From positions 4,475 to 68,474 of the forward strand of contig DAITMF010000014.1 of assembly GCA_036835325.1 (NCBI GenBank): a DNA stretch of 64,000 bases. Reading direction: 5' to 3'. This DNA is from CAMCHP01 sp036835325 (GTDB taxonomy: Bacteria; Bacteroidota; Bacteroidia; Flavobacteriales_D; Sanyastnellaceae). Below, piece by piece: positions 33,585-41,754 of the stretch (the stretch's first letter is position 1; each line of letters starts with the position of its first letter). Below the pieces are notes generated by a model. The model had not been told where the DNA came from. It was given only the letters and a program-made list of their open reading frames with translations, and searched no databases. Made by a program: the position numbers and the translations under genes.

Positions 33585-35666
33585 TCAATAACGGAGTACT
33601 TCGTCGATTTTTGTCGCGAGCTTTTCTGCGCTTGGAAGCATGGCAGCCTCCAATGTGCTGTTCAGCGGAATGGCCGGCGTTTCAATGGCTCCCAAAGTCA
33701 TTACGGGTGCGTCGAGATGCGCAAAGCACAGTTCTCCGATGCGACCGGCCAAAGCCTGCGCAAAGCCATTGTTCACAGGCTCTTCGGTAACTACCAAACA
33801 GCGGCTACACTTCTTAACGGCCGCGATAACGCTCTCTTCATCAAGCGGCACCAAGGTGCGGAGGTCAATGATTTCTACGCGGCCGGGAAACTGCTTGGCA
33901 GCGGTTTTCGCCCAGTAAACACCCATGCCGTATGTGATAATTGCCACGCAGGATTCGTCAGATGCGGTGGCCGAAAGCACGGTGCGTGCTTTGCCCAACG
34001 GTAAAATGTAGTCGCGCGAGGGTTCAATGCTGCGGGCATCTTCGGTGCCTGCAATTTTTGACCAATACAGTCCTTTGTGCTCGAGCATGACCACGGGATT
34101 CGGGTCGAGGAAGGCGGCTTTCATCAGTCCTTTCAAATCGGCTCCGGTGCTGGGGTAGCACACTTTAATACCGCGAATATTCGCCAAAACCGATTCTACA
34201 CTTGAGCTATGGTACGGCCCGCCGCTGCCGTAGGCGCCAATGGGCACGCGAATGACCGAATGCACCGGCCATTGTCCGTTCGACAGGTAATAACTGCGGC
34301 TGGCTTCGGTGAACAATTGGTTCAAACCGGGCCAGATGTAGTCGGCAAACTGCACCTCAACAATGGGCTTGCAGCCTGCGGCGCTCATGCCCACTGTGCT
34401 GCCAATGATGAAGGCCTCTTGAATAGGGGTGTTGAACACGCGGTCGTCGCCAAATTTCTGGGCCAAGGTGGCCGCTTCGCGGAACACGCCGCCAAGCCGT
34501 CCGCCGACGTCTTGGCCGTACAACAAACTCTCCGGATGCTCTTCCATGATTTCCTGCACAGCAAACAATGCGCAGTCGACCATGAGGGTGGGCGATTTGT
34601 CAGCAGGTGCGCGTTCTCCGCGTTCTTCGGTAACAGGGGTGGGAGCCCAAAGGTGATTGAACAGGTCTTCAGGCCGTGGATCTTCAGCGGCCTTTGCACG
34701 CTCGAAGTCGGCCTCAACCGTGGCGCGTGCTTCGCTGACGAGTTTGTCGAGCTCAGCTGCTTCAAACCCTAGGTCAATCAATTGCTTTCTGAACCTCGGA
34801 AAAGGATCGCGCTGCTGGTGCTCTTCAAGGTCGTCGCGGTACCATTCACGGCGCACGCCACTGGTGTGGTGACCAAGCAGAGGGACTTTCGCATGCACCA
34901 TGAACGGACGTCGTTCGGCGCGTGCAAGGCTCACCACTTCGTTCAAGGTGGCGTAAGAAGTCAGAAAATCAGCGCCATCAATGCTGCGCACCTCGATGCC
35001 CGGAAAGGCTTTGGCAAAGGTGGTGGCGTCGCCAAAGTGAATTTCTTCGGCGTTCGCGCTAATGTCCCACTCATTGTCTTGTACAACATACACAATTGGA
35101 AACTGCTTCAACGTGGCCATGTGAAAGGCCTCGGCCACTTCGCCTTCGGTCATGGCGGCATCGCCAATGCTGCACACCACAACAGGTGGCAAACCGTTTT
35201 CATCGTTCAGCTTCTGTTTTTCGCGGTACTGAATGCCCATTGCAACCCCCGTTGCCGGAATAACCTGCATGCCGGTCGCCGATGATTGGTGCGGAATCTT
35301 GGGAAAACCCGGCCGGTTCAAGCTCGGATGGCTGTAGTAGGTACGCCCGCCCGAAAACGGGTCATCGCGTTTGGCCATCAACTGAAGCATAAGCTCGTAT
35401 GGCGTTATGCCAACGGCCAGTAGAATCGAATCATCGCGGTAGTAGGCGCTCAAGAAATCATGCTCGGTGAGTTGCAAGCCCGTCGCCAACTGTATGGCTT
35501 CGTGTCCGCGTGACGTGGCATGCACATACTTTGCGGTCAGCTTGGCGTTTTCTTCGTACAAATCAGACATTGCTCTGGCGGTCGCCATCAGGCGAAAGGC
35601 CTTTAAAAGCTGGTCTGACGAAGGGTTGTAATGTGCTTTCGTTTCCACGGCGGCGGTGCTTTCCAT
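33585..35666 (-). CDS. 2-oxoacid dehydrogenase E1, fused alpha and beta subunits
   Basis: A 693-residue thiamine-diphosphate enzyme with the alpha subunit (about 1-340) joined to beta (about 350-693). The TPP site reads CSIGDAAMTEGEVAEAFHMATLKQFPIVYVVQDNEW (GDG-like to N). The alpha part has RGHEAIQLATG and YYRDDSILLAVG; the beta part has LYGQDVGGRLGGVFREA, TPIQEAFIIGSTVGMSAAG and EVQFADYIWPG. Fusions of this kind are usual in Bacteroidota and most resemble branched-chain 2-oxoacid dehydrogenase E1. No E2 or E3 is adjacent, so the substrate is not settled. -7-like TATCTTG at 35687-35693. Confidence 0.92.
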   Translation of the reverse strand: MESTAAVETKAHYNPSSDQLLKAFRLMATARAMSDLYEENAKLTAKYVHATSRGHEAIQLATGLQLTEHDFLSAYYRDDSILLAVGITPYELMLQLMAKRDDPFSGGRTYYSHPSLNRPGFPKIPHQSSATGMQVIPATGVAMGIQYREKQKLNDENGLPPVVVCSIGDAAMTEGEVAEAFHMATLKQFPIVYVVQDNEWDISANAEEIHFGDATTFAKAFPGIEVRSIDGADFLTSYATLNEVVSLARAERRPFMVHAKVPLLGHHTSGVRREWYRDDLEEHQQRDPFPRFRKQLIDLGFEAAELDKLVSEARATVEADFERAKAAEDPRPEDLFNHLWAPTPVTEERGERAPADKSPTLMVDCALFAVQEIMEEHPESLLYGQDVGGRLGGVFREAATLAQKFGDDRVFNTPIQEAFIIGSTVGMSAAGCKPIVEVQFADYIWPGLNQLFTEASRSYYLSNGQWPVHSVIRVPIGAYGSGGPYHSSSVESVLANIRGIKVCYPSTGADLKGLMKAAFLDPNPVVMLEHKGLYWSKIAGTEDARSIEPSRDYILPLGKARTVLSATASDESCVAIITYGMGVYWAKTAAKQFPGRVEIIDLRTLVPLDEESVIAAVKKCSRCLVVTEEPVNNGFAQALAGRIGELCFAHLDAPVMTLGAIETPAIPLNSTLEAAMLPSAEKLATKIDEVLRY

Positions 35667-35761
35667 TGCGTCCTCAATTGGGGCTGCAAGATAGCGAATT
35701 CACACGGGGCAGCCGAACCACAACCGCGATGTGAAACGTCGAAATTTTGTATATTTGGAGT

Positions 35762-35833
35762 ATGTATTTCATCCGCGTCTCCTTTAAAAAGCCGGTGGCG
35801 CTGCGCGGTTTGCAGCCCATCTTCAACTGTTGA
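35762..35833 (+). CDS. Possible 23-residue leaderless small protein
   Basis: TATATTTG (35750-35757) is followed by four bases and ATG at 35762, the same arrangement as three bona fide genes in this window. The frame encodes 23 residues (starts MYFIRVSFKKPVALRG) and ends in TGA at 35831. It is basic with no known motif. No -33 box at the ideal distance. It could be a chance frame. Confidence 0.3.
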   Translation: MYFIRVSFKKPVALRGLQPIFNC

Positions 35834-35895
35834 GTCGCAGCATGAGCGAAGCATCGCTCTGCAGACGGGTTTTCGTGCAGTCACTGCGCATATCC

Positions 35896-35904
35896 CATCC
35901 ATCC
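35896..35904 (-). repeat. GGATGGATG element after a T-run
   Basis: Reverse strand: T6, G6, then ATGGATGG. Confidence 0.85.
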
Positions 35905-36012
35905 CCCCAAAAAACAATCAAATTCCTGTTTGCAATTCACTGAATGGCCAAAAGTCAAGGCGCATTCGCATGTTTTACCTTTTTTCTCCAAAAACCACCT
36001 AATCGTGTACGT

Positions 36013-36915
36013 ATGAAAGCACTTTTTACCCTCGTTTTCGCAATGGTCGTTGCCGGTGCATCGGCCCAAATCGTATTTGAAGAATACTTTTCAAACGGCT
36101 TCCCTGAATCGGTGGCCTTGTACAACCTCGATGAACTCACGCCTGATGATCCTGATTTGGCGACCATGGCTGACAGCGCATGGACGGCCCGCTTCATCTC
36201 CAGCCAAGGTTTTGGTGGCGGCGCAGGGTCGTTCGCTGCCTTCTCGGTATCATGGTACGTAGGCGACCAAGGTCCTTCTGACGACTGGATGGTGTTCCCG
36301 GGCATTCAGTTGGGCGCCGACCCCTACCTCCAATGGTCGGGCATGGCCATCACTTCGTCGGGCGACTTCCGCGATCGCTACCAAGTGTTTGTGAGCACGG
36401 CAGGGCAAGAGATCGAGAATTTCTTTCTTGAGGCACCTGTGTTCGATACTGGCGAGCAAGGCGAACAAACCACCGAAACCTTCCGTTCACTGAACCTTTC
36501 GGCGTTTGCCAACCAAACGGTGTACATCGCCTTCCGCAACTTTACACAACCCTACAACGCAGGGCAGCCAACCGGGCCCGGAAACGGCGGCAATGAACTG
36601 GCCATCGATAACATCATCGTCAGCGAAGGTCCTGTGTCGGTCGCTGAATTGAGCATCAATGCACTTGATTTCAAACTTTGGCCGCAACCGGCTGCTGAGG
36701 TGCTCAATTTCCGCTGCGAGGCAGCATTGAACAATGTGGTTTGGACACTCACTGACCTCGCCGGCAAGGTGGTCGCTGCCGAAACCGCAGCCCAAAACTG
36801 GGCAGCACAGCAAAACATCTCCATTCCGGTGAGCCACCTGCCCGTTGGCCTCTACGTGTTGCAACTGCAAGCCGGAAATCATGTACTTTCGACCACCGTT
36901 AGTGTGGCTCGATGA
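36013..36915 (+). CDS. Secreted T9SS protein with cleaved-adhesin/choice-of-anchor domain
   Basis: A 300-residue protein with signal peptide (MKALFTLVFAMVVAGASAQ). Residues 20-215 form a jelly-roll domain of the cleaved adhesin or choice-of-anchor J type (FEEYFSNGFP..., SDDWMVFPGIQL, VYIAFRNFTQ, ELAIDNIIVSEG). Residues 222-300 are the type A sorting domain (LWPQPAAEVLNFRCEAALNNVVWTLTDLAGKVV...LPVGLYVLQLQAG), so the protein should cross the outer membrane by T9SS and be anchored to surface sugar. Its stop overlaps the next gene by 4 bp, an odd pairing with a cytoplasmic-looking hydrolase. Confidence 0.85.
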   Translation: MKALFTLVFAMVVAGASAQIVFEEYFSNGFPESVALYNLDELTPDDPDLATMADSAWTARFISSQGFGGGAGSFAAFSVSWYVGDQGPSDDWMVFPGIQLGADPYLQWSGMAITSSGDFRDRYQVFVSTAGQEIENFFLEAPVFDTGEQGEQTTETFRSLNLSAFANQTVYIAFRNFTQPYNAGQPTGPGNGGNELAIDNIIVSEGPVSVAELSINALDFKLWPQPAAEVLNFRCEAALNNVVWTLTDLAGKVVAAETAAQNWAAQQNISIPVSHLPVGLYVLQLQAGNHVLSTTVSVAR

Positions 36916-37877
36916 ACGACAACAATTTATACAGCATTGCCTTGCACGGAGGAGCGGGAACCCTCCTCCGTGCAGCAATGACTCCTGAAAAAGAAGCCGC
37001 CTACCGCGCGGCATTGAACGAGGCACTGCTGGCCGGAATGGCAGTGCTCGAAACCGGTGGCAATGCCCTCGAGGCCGTTGTCGAAACCGTGGCTGCGCTC
37101 GAGTCATGCGAACTCTTCAACGCCGGAAAAGGCGCTGTGTTTACGCGCGATGGTGGTCACGAACTCGACGCAACCCTCATGGAGGGCAGCGAGCGTAGGG
37201 CAGGGGCGGTATGTGGCCTCCGCCGCATCGAACACCCGATTCGCTTGTGCCGATTGATCATGGATTCGCCTTATGTAATGCTCAATGGCGATGGGGCAGA
37301 GGCCTTCGCTGCCGAACACGGCATTCCCAAGGTCGAAAACAGCTTTTTTTCTACCCCGTTTCGCTACCAGCAGCTCCAAGATGCGCGCGAAACAGGCGAA
37401 GTCACCCTCGACCACAACGAGAAAACCAACAAGCACAAGTTTGGAACCGTTGGTGCCGTGGCCCGCGATCGTCATGGAAACCTCGCCGCTGCTACCTCTA
37501 CCGGAGGCATGACCAACAAGCCTTACCGCCGCATCGGCGATTCAGCACTGATTGGTGCAGGCACCTGGGCCGACAACGCCACCTGCGCCGTTAGCGCTAC
37601 CGGCCATGGCGAGTTTTTTATTCGCACTTCGGTGGCTTCGCGCATCGCTTCGCGGATGGAGTACGGAGGCGCTGACCTTAAAACAGCCGCCGAACACATG
37701 GTGCTTCACGAACTCAAAGCCATTGGCGGAGAAGGTGGCATCATTTCGGTTGACCGCGACGGAAACCTCTGCTTGCCCTTCAACTCTGAAGGCATGTACC
37801 GAGCATGGTCAGAGCACGAAGGCAAAGTGCACACCGCGATCTTTAGCGACGATGCGCGCGCGCACGGCGGTCACTGA
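36912..37877 (+). CDS. iaaA: Isoaspartyl peptidase/L-asparaginase (Ntn hydrolase)
   Basis: A 321-residue plant-type asparaginase. The proenzyme cleaves itself before Thr179 (KHKFGTVGAVA) to make alpha and beta subunits; this Thr is the nucleophile. Other marks: SIALHGGAGTLLR, ELFNAGKGAVFTRDGGHELDATLMEG, GDSALIGAGTWADN and the T-x-H-G-E loop (SATGHGEFFIR). It removes isoaspartyl residues from damaged peptides. No signal peptide. It starts inside the last codon of the T9SS gene (ATGA overlap) and ends convergently, overlapping the minus-strand gene by 35 bp. Confidence 0.93.
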   Translation: MNDNNLYSIALHGGAGTLLRAAMTPEKEAAYRAALNEALLAGMAVLETGGNALEAVVETVAALESCELFNAGKGAVFTRDGGHELDATLMEGSERRAGAVCGLRRIEHPIRLCRLIMDSPYVMLNGDGAEAFAAEHGIPKVENSFFSTPFRYQQLQDARETGEVTLDHNEKTNKHKFGTVGAVARDRHGNLAAATSTGGMTNKPYRRIGDSALIGAGTWADNATCAVSATGHGEFFIRTSVASRIASRMEYGGADLKTAAEHMVLHELKAIGGEGGIISVDRDGNLCLPFNSEGMYRAWSEHEGKVHTAIFSDDARAHGGH

Positions 37878-38427
37878 TTCGGCGGCGCTCGGCCTCAATC
37901 ATTTTCGCTGATTCGCCGGTTTGCGTCGGCTGCGGTTCGCCGTCCAGGTTCATCCACCGCAGCAAACGGCCTGTGTCGAGGTGATTAGAGGCTTTTACCG
38001 CCTCTTCTTGTATGCCAAACCGTTGCGTCGCCATGAAAAACGCCTCCTCGTACTGCTCTTGAACCTCAATCATGGCCTGCGCGATGCCGGCAAGCGCCAA
38101 CGGATGGAGAGTGGCCGACATCTGCTTGCGCAGCAATGCATGTGATTCTTCAAACCCACGCAAGATGTCATCCAAGGATGCGCCTTCGAATGCTGCACTG
38201 CTTTTGCTTGTGGATGGATGAGCAAGTACCGGCAAACCAAGCGCTTCAGCCGCTTCAGCCAGCCGCTCCAAACGTTTAATGCGGCTTGCGTAAAGTTCAG
38301 GGATGACCGGGTTGCGCAGAAAGTAATCGCGCAGCTCAAAGCAGCGGTCTTCAACCACCTCTTCGAGCACATCAACCGGCGGTTGCGCAGTCAATTCGAG
38401 ATGAAAAAGTGCCGATTTTGCGTCCAT
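37843..38427 (-). CDS. Conserved hypothetical protein
   Basis: A 194-residue, largely helical cytosolic protein that I do not recognise. N-terminal half: MDAKSALFHLELTAQPPVDVLEEVVEDRCFELRDYFLRNPVIPELYASRIKRLERL. The C-terminal end is strongly basic (RRRISDRRARAHRR). It contains a GGATGGATG element on the other strand that encodes AHPST, which looks like an inserted loop between helices. It overlaps iaaA tail to tail by 35 bp. Confidence 0.6.
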   Translation of the reverse strand: MDAKSALFHLELTAQPPVDVLEEVVEDRCFELRDYFLRNPVIPELYASRIKRLERLAEAAEALGLPVLAHPSTSKSSAAFEGASLDDILRGFEESHALLRKQMSATLHPLALAGIAQAMIEVQEQYEEAFFMATQRFGIQEEAVKASNHLDTGRLLRWMNLDGEPQPTQTGESAKMIEAERRRISDRRARAHRR

Positions 38428-38457
38428 ACTCGGTTCTTAGCGACTGTTTGAAATTGG

Positions 38458-38465
38458 TATCTTTG
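38458..38465 (+). promoter_or_regulatory. -7 promoter element of the TlpA-GPD-ppx operon
   Basis: TATCTTTG, 26 nt before the ATG at 38492. Confidence 0.55.
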
Positions 38466-38491
38466 TATCCCAACCGCGAAACTACACGGAA

Positions 38492-39940
38492 ATGATGAAC
38501 CCATTGTTACTGACCATTTTCAGCATCTTCGCACTCGCAGGATGCAATTCAAGCGAAGCGCCAAAATCGGCTGAACCAACTGCAACGGCCGAGCAAGCGG
38601 CCGTCACCCAAAACGGAGGCGGTTTGCCTGCCAATTACGTCAACGGCATCGACGAACGCAATGCCGGTGACAAAAAAGGACCCATACAGCTCTCTGGTGT
38701 TACCCGCAACGCACCCGCCAACACGCGCATGTACCTCTATGAAACCGAAGGGAAAACCCAGTCGGTCATCGATAGCGCCAACATTGTTAACGGAGCGTGG
38801 GACTTTGGTACCAAAGACTACCGCCGCGGCTTTTACATGATGGGCTTCAATGGTGATTTGAACAACATGTACCCGGTCATCTTGAATCCTGATGAGTCAA
38901 AAGTTGAACTCACCTTCAACAGCACCCGCCTTAGCGGAGGTGGCACGGCTCCTCAAGGAAGCGAGAACGCAGCATGGTTCACCTACCGTCAAAACGAAGT
39001 GCGCAAGCAAGGTGAGATTCGCAACCTGCGCGGCCAACTCCGCGATGCGGCCCTCCGCGAACGCATCGAAAAGCAAATCAGCGACAAAGAAGCCGAGTTG
39101 CGTTTGATGACCACCGATGCCATCAAAGCCAATCCGGGAAGCTTCCTCGCCAAGTTCTTGACCTGGAAGTACTCGGCTTACCCCAACGAAAAAGGCCGCT
39201 ATTGGGAAGACATTGACTTCACCGATGAGTCGATCGTACGCACGCCCATCATGAACGATCGCGTTCAAGAGTACATGCGCGCCCACAGCGGCGGAGAGTT
39301 CCAAGGCTTCATCAACTGTGTTGATTTGCTGAAGGCCAAAGCCGAGGTCAATCCGCGTGTGCTCGAGTTCACCCTCTACGTAATGCTTGACGGTTTCTAC
39401 CAGTCGGGCATGGAAGACGCGTGCCAGTACATTCTCGATAGCTACATCTTCGACGATGACTGCGGCGCCAACCTCAGCGATGTTGTAAAACAACGCGCAG
39501 AAGGCATCGTGAACCTCCAAATCGGCAAAACGCCACCCAACTGGAAGGCGCCAACCCCAGAAGGTAAAATGGTCGATTTCATGAGCGAAGTGAAGAAAAA
39601 CGAGTACACGCTACTGTTTTTCTGGGCTTCATGGTGCCACAAATGCGAGCAAGAAATGCCCGTGCTGAACAAAGTTTATGACGTTTACAAAAGCCGCGGC
39701 TTCAACGTTATTGGCTTCTCGGTTGATGGCGAACGCAGCCAGTGGTTGCAAGGCATTGAAGCGAAACAAGCCGGACGTTGGCCAAACGTTTCGCAACTGA
39801 TGTCATGGGATTCGCCCGTTTCTCGCGATTACCGAATCACGCAAACCCCGACCTCTTTCCTCATCAACCGCAAGGGCGAAATCGTGTTGAAGCCCAAGCG
39901 CATTTTTGAAGTGGAACAATTCCTCCAAAAGAACCTCTGA
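38492..39940 (+). CDS. TlpA-family thioredoxin-like lipoprotein
   Basis: A 482-residue protein with a lipobox (LAGC, Cys18), a DUF4369-like beta domain near 60-180, a helical middle part, and a C-terminal AhpC/TlpA thioredoxin domain (about 340-482) with the redox motif WCHKC (FFWASWCHKCEQEMPVLNKVY) and cis-Pro region TQTPTSFLIN. This is the usual Bacteroidota layout for envelope thiol-disulfide reductases. It leads an operon, followed after 5 bp by a glycerophosphodiesterase. Confidence 0.88.
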   Translation: MMNPLLLTIFSIFALAGCNSSEAPKSAEPTATAEQAAVTQNGGGLPANYVNGIDERNAGDKKGPIQLSGVTRNAPANTRMYLYETEGKTQSVIDSANIVNGAWDFGTKDYRRGFYMMGFNGDLNNMYPVILNPDESKVELTFNSTRLSGGGTAPQGSENAAWFTYRQNEVRKQGEIRNLRGQLRDAALRERIEKQISDKEAELRLMTTDAIKANPGSFLAKFLTWKYSAYPNEKGRYWEDIDFTDESIVRTPIMNDRVQEYMRAHSGGEFQGFINCVDLLKAKAEVNPRVLEFTLYVMLDGFYQSGMEDACQYILDSYIFDDDCGANLSDVVKQRAEGIVNLQIGKTPPNWKAPTPEGKMVDFMSEVKKNEYTLLFFWASWCHKCEQEMPVLNKVYDVYKSRGFNVIGFSVDGERSQWLQGIEAKQAGRWPNVSQLMSWDSPVSRDYRITQTPTSFLINRKGEIVLKPKRIFEVEQFLQKNL

Positions 39941-39945
39941 TTTCA

Positions 39946-40749
39946 ATGTTCCTCGACCTTAAGGTTCAGGGGCATCGCGGGTGTGCCGCCAGGCATCCTG
40001 AAAACAGCATCGAAGGCGTCTGCGCAGCTTTGGCGGCAGGCGCCTTTGCCGTTGAAATCGATGTGTACCTCACCGCCGATGACCAGCTTGTTGTGCTGCA
40101 CGATGAGGTGATCACGCCGCCCGGTTATGCCATCGAAGCGCCACTTACGGTCGCTGAGCATCCACTTCATCGCTTGGAGGGGCTATTTTTTGGGGATGGA
40201 CGTGATGCGCGGTTTGCCCACCTCGATGCGTCGACCTACCCCGTTCAGGTGCCTTCACTGCACTCCTTGCTTGCCCATCCATCCATCCCCATAAACAAAA
40301 TCAACATTGAGCTGAAGAGTGATCGCCGGAGGCGAAATCGGGCCTATGCAGATGCGGTGGCCAACTGTTTGAGCAATCGCATGCCTTTTCGTGTTAAGAG
40401 TTTCGACAGCGACTTGCTTCAGGCCGTTCAACGGCGCTTGCCTTTGCCATGCTACCACTACCTGATTCCCGAAACGGTTTTGGGCGACCCCGGTGCACTT
40501 CCCGAGCTTGAGGCCATGCCGTGGCTGGAAGGGGTGTGCATGCATTTGTCACAGGTTGATGCGAACACCGTAGCGCGTTTTGGTGAACGTGGCTTGCATG
40601 TTTCGGTGTACACGGTAAACCTTTTTGATGAAGCAGAGAAAGTTTACCGGCTCGGCGTGCGCGACATTCTCTCCGATGATCCTGCGGCGATGATTGATCA
40701 ACTTGTTTTTCACAAAGGCGATGCAAACCCATCGGATGGGTTAACTTAG
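39946..40749 (+). CDS. Glycerophosphodiester phosphodiesterase family protein
   Basis: A 267-residue TIM-barrel enzyme splitting glycerophosphodiesters into alcohol and glycerol-3-phosphate. Active-site pieces: QGHRGCAARHPENS, then VEIDVYLTADDQLVVLHDE (metal Glu, Asp and His), and INIELKSD. No signal peptide, so probably cytosolic. Two elements of the GGATGGATG family sit in the gene: TTTTTTGGGGATGGACG at about 40188-40204 and an inverted GGATGGATGGATG at 40276-40288 (encoding LAHPSIP), plus a 35-bp GGTAAAC inverted repeat at 40614-40648. Confidence 0.9.
   Translation: MFLDLKVQGHRGCAARHPENSIEGVCAALAAGAFAVEIDVYLTADDQLVVLHDEVITPPGYAIEAPLTVAEHPLHRLEGLFFGDGRDARFAHLDASTYPVQVPSLHSLLAHPSIPINKINIELKSDRRRRNRAYADAVANCLSNRMPFRVKSFDSDLLQAVQRRLPLPCYHYLIPETVLGDPGALPELEAMPWLEGVCMHLSQVDANTVARFGERGLHVSVYTVNLFDEAEKVYRLGVRDILSDDPAAMIDQLVFHKGDANPSDGLT
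40276..40288 (-). repeat. GGATGGATGGATG element inside a gene
   Basis: Reverse strand: TTTTGTTTATGGGGATGGAT followed by GGATG. It lies within the glycerophosphodiesterase gene and encodes AHPSIP on the coding strand. Confidence 0.85.
40614..40648. repeat. 35-bp inverted repeat GGTAAAC-N21-GTTTACC (copy 4)
   Basis: Same arms and spacing as the three intergenic copies, but inside the coding region of the glycerophosphodiesterase. Confidence 0.65.
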
Positions 40750-40773
40750 CCGCCAATCCCAACGCTTTAAAAA

Positions 40774-41688
40774 TTGAAACTCGCCGCGATTGATATCGGC
40801 TCCAATGCCGTACGCCTCCTGATTGAGGAAGTGTTTGAAGAAGATGGAGGCTTCCGCACCCAAAAAGTTTCGTTTACCCGAATTCCACTGCGGCTCGGTG
40901 ACGATGTGTTTGAGTTCGGTGCCATCAGCCACCGCAAGGCCGTGCAACTCAGTAAAGTGATGAAGGCTTTTTGGTACCTGATGGATGTACACGAAATTAC
41001 CGCTTCGCGGGCATGTGCAACCAGCGCCATGCGCGAGGCATCGAATGCCAACGACGTGATTGATTTGGTGTACCGCGAATCGGGTGTGAAGATTGAAGTG
41101 ATTGACGGCGAAGAAGAGGCCGATATGATTTTCGGCAACTTCAGTGTACAACGCATTGACCACAGCAAAAGCTACCTCTACATTGATGTTGGCGGCGGCT
41201 CAACCGAACTTACCATCATCAAAAAGGGCCAGCGCGTTAAATCGCGTTCGTTCAAAATTGGCACAGTGCGCAGCTTGATGAATCAAGTGACAAACAACGA
41301 TTGGGACGAAGCCTTCAAGTGGTTGAAAGACGTGCGCAAAGACAATGAAGAACTCATGGGCATTGCCACAGGCGGCAACATTAACCGCTTGTACAAAATG
41401 AGCCGCCGCACCTTTGGTGAACTCATTACCACAGAAGAGCTGAACGAGATTTACACGGCCATTGCAGCCTACAGTTTCGAAGAGCGCATGGAGCGCCTCG
41501 GCTTGAAGCGCGACCGCGCCGATGTCATCATACCCGCCGCTGAAATCTACCTGCGACTTCTCGGTGAAGCGAAGATCAAAGACATCATGGTGCCGCGCAT
41601 TGGTTTGGCCGACGGCATTATTCTCAAGCAGTACAACAACCTTCGAAACTCTGTCGAGCCCGAGTCGCGTCAGCAAGCGAAGCGGTAA
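40774..41688 (+). CDS. Ppx/GppA phosphatase family protein
   Basis: A 304-residue ASKHA-fold protein with the phosphate-1 loop AAIDIGSNAVRLLIEE, ATSAMREASN, and the second phosphate loop LYIDVGGGSTELTI. The family hydrolyses polyphosphate or pppGpp; which one cannot be told. It is shorter than E. coli Ppx and lacks the C-terminal HD-like domain. The start is TTG at 40774, the only start placing the conserved N-terminus correctly. Third gene of the operon, before a bidirectional terminator. Confidence 0.92.
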   Translation: MKLAAIDIGSNAVRLLIEEVFEEDGGFRTQKVSFTRIPLRLGDDVFEFGAISHRKAVQLSKVMKAFWYLMDVHEITASRACATSAMREASNANDVIDLVYRESGVKIEVIDGEEEADMIFGNFSVQRIDHSKSYLYIDVGGGSTELTIIKKGQRVKSRSFKIGTVRSLMNQVTNNDWDEAFKWLKDVRKDNEELMGIATGGNINRLYKMSRRTFGELITTEELNEIYTAIAAYSFEERMERLGLKRDRADVIIPAAEIYLRLLGEAKIKDIMVPRIGLADGIILKQYNNLRNSVEPESRQQAKR

Positions 41689-41703
41689 ACATTTTTACGG
41701 AGA

Positions 41704-41737
41704 CAAAAAAAGGGCAACCCATCGGCTGCCCTTTTTT
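41704..41737. terminator. Bidirectional terminator between ppx and aconitase
   Basis: A7-GGGCA ... TGCCC-T6 hairpin between convergent genes. Confidence 0.85.
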
Positions 41738-41754
41738 CATTCTGTGGTTTTCAA

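Larger units (their letters stand above)
35667..36012. other. Intergenic region with an element and a possible mini-gene
   Basis: 346 bp between divergent genes. It holds the E1 promoter (minus), a small open frame at 35762-35833 with its own -7 box, and a GGATGGATG element (minus, 35896-35904). No clear promoter was found for the plus-strand gene at 36013. Confidence 0.5.
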
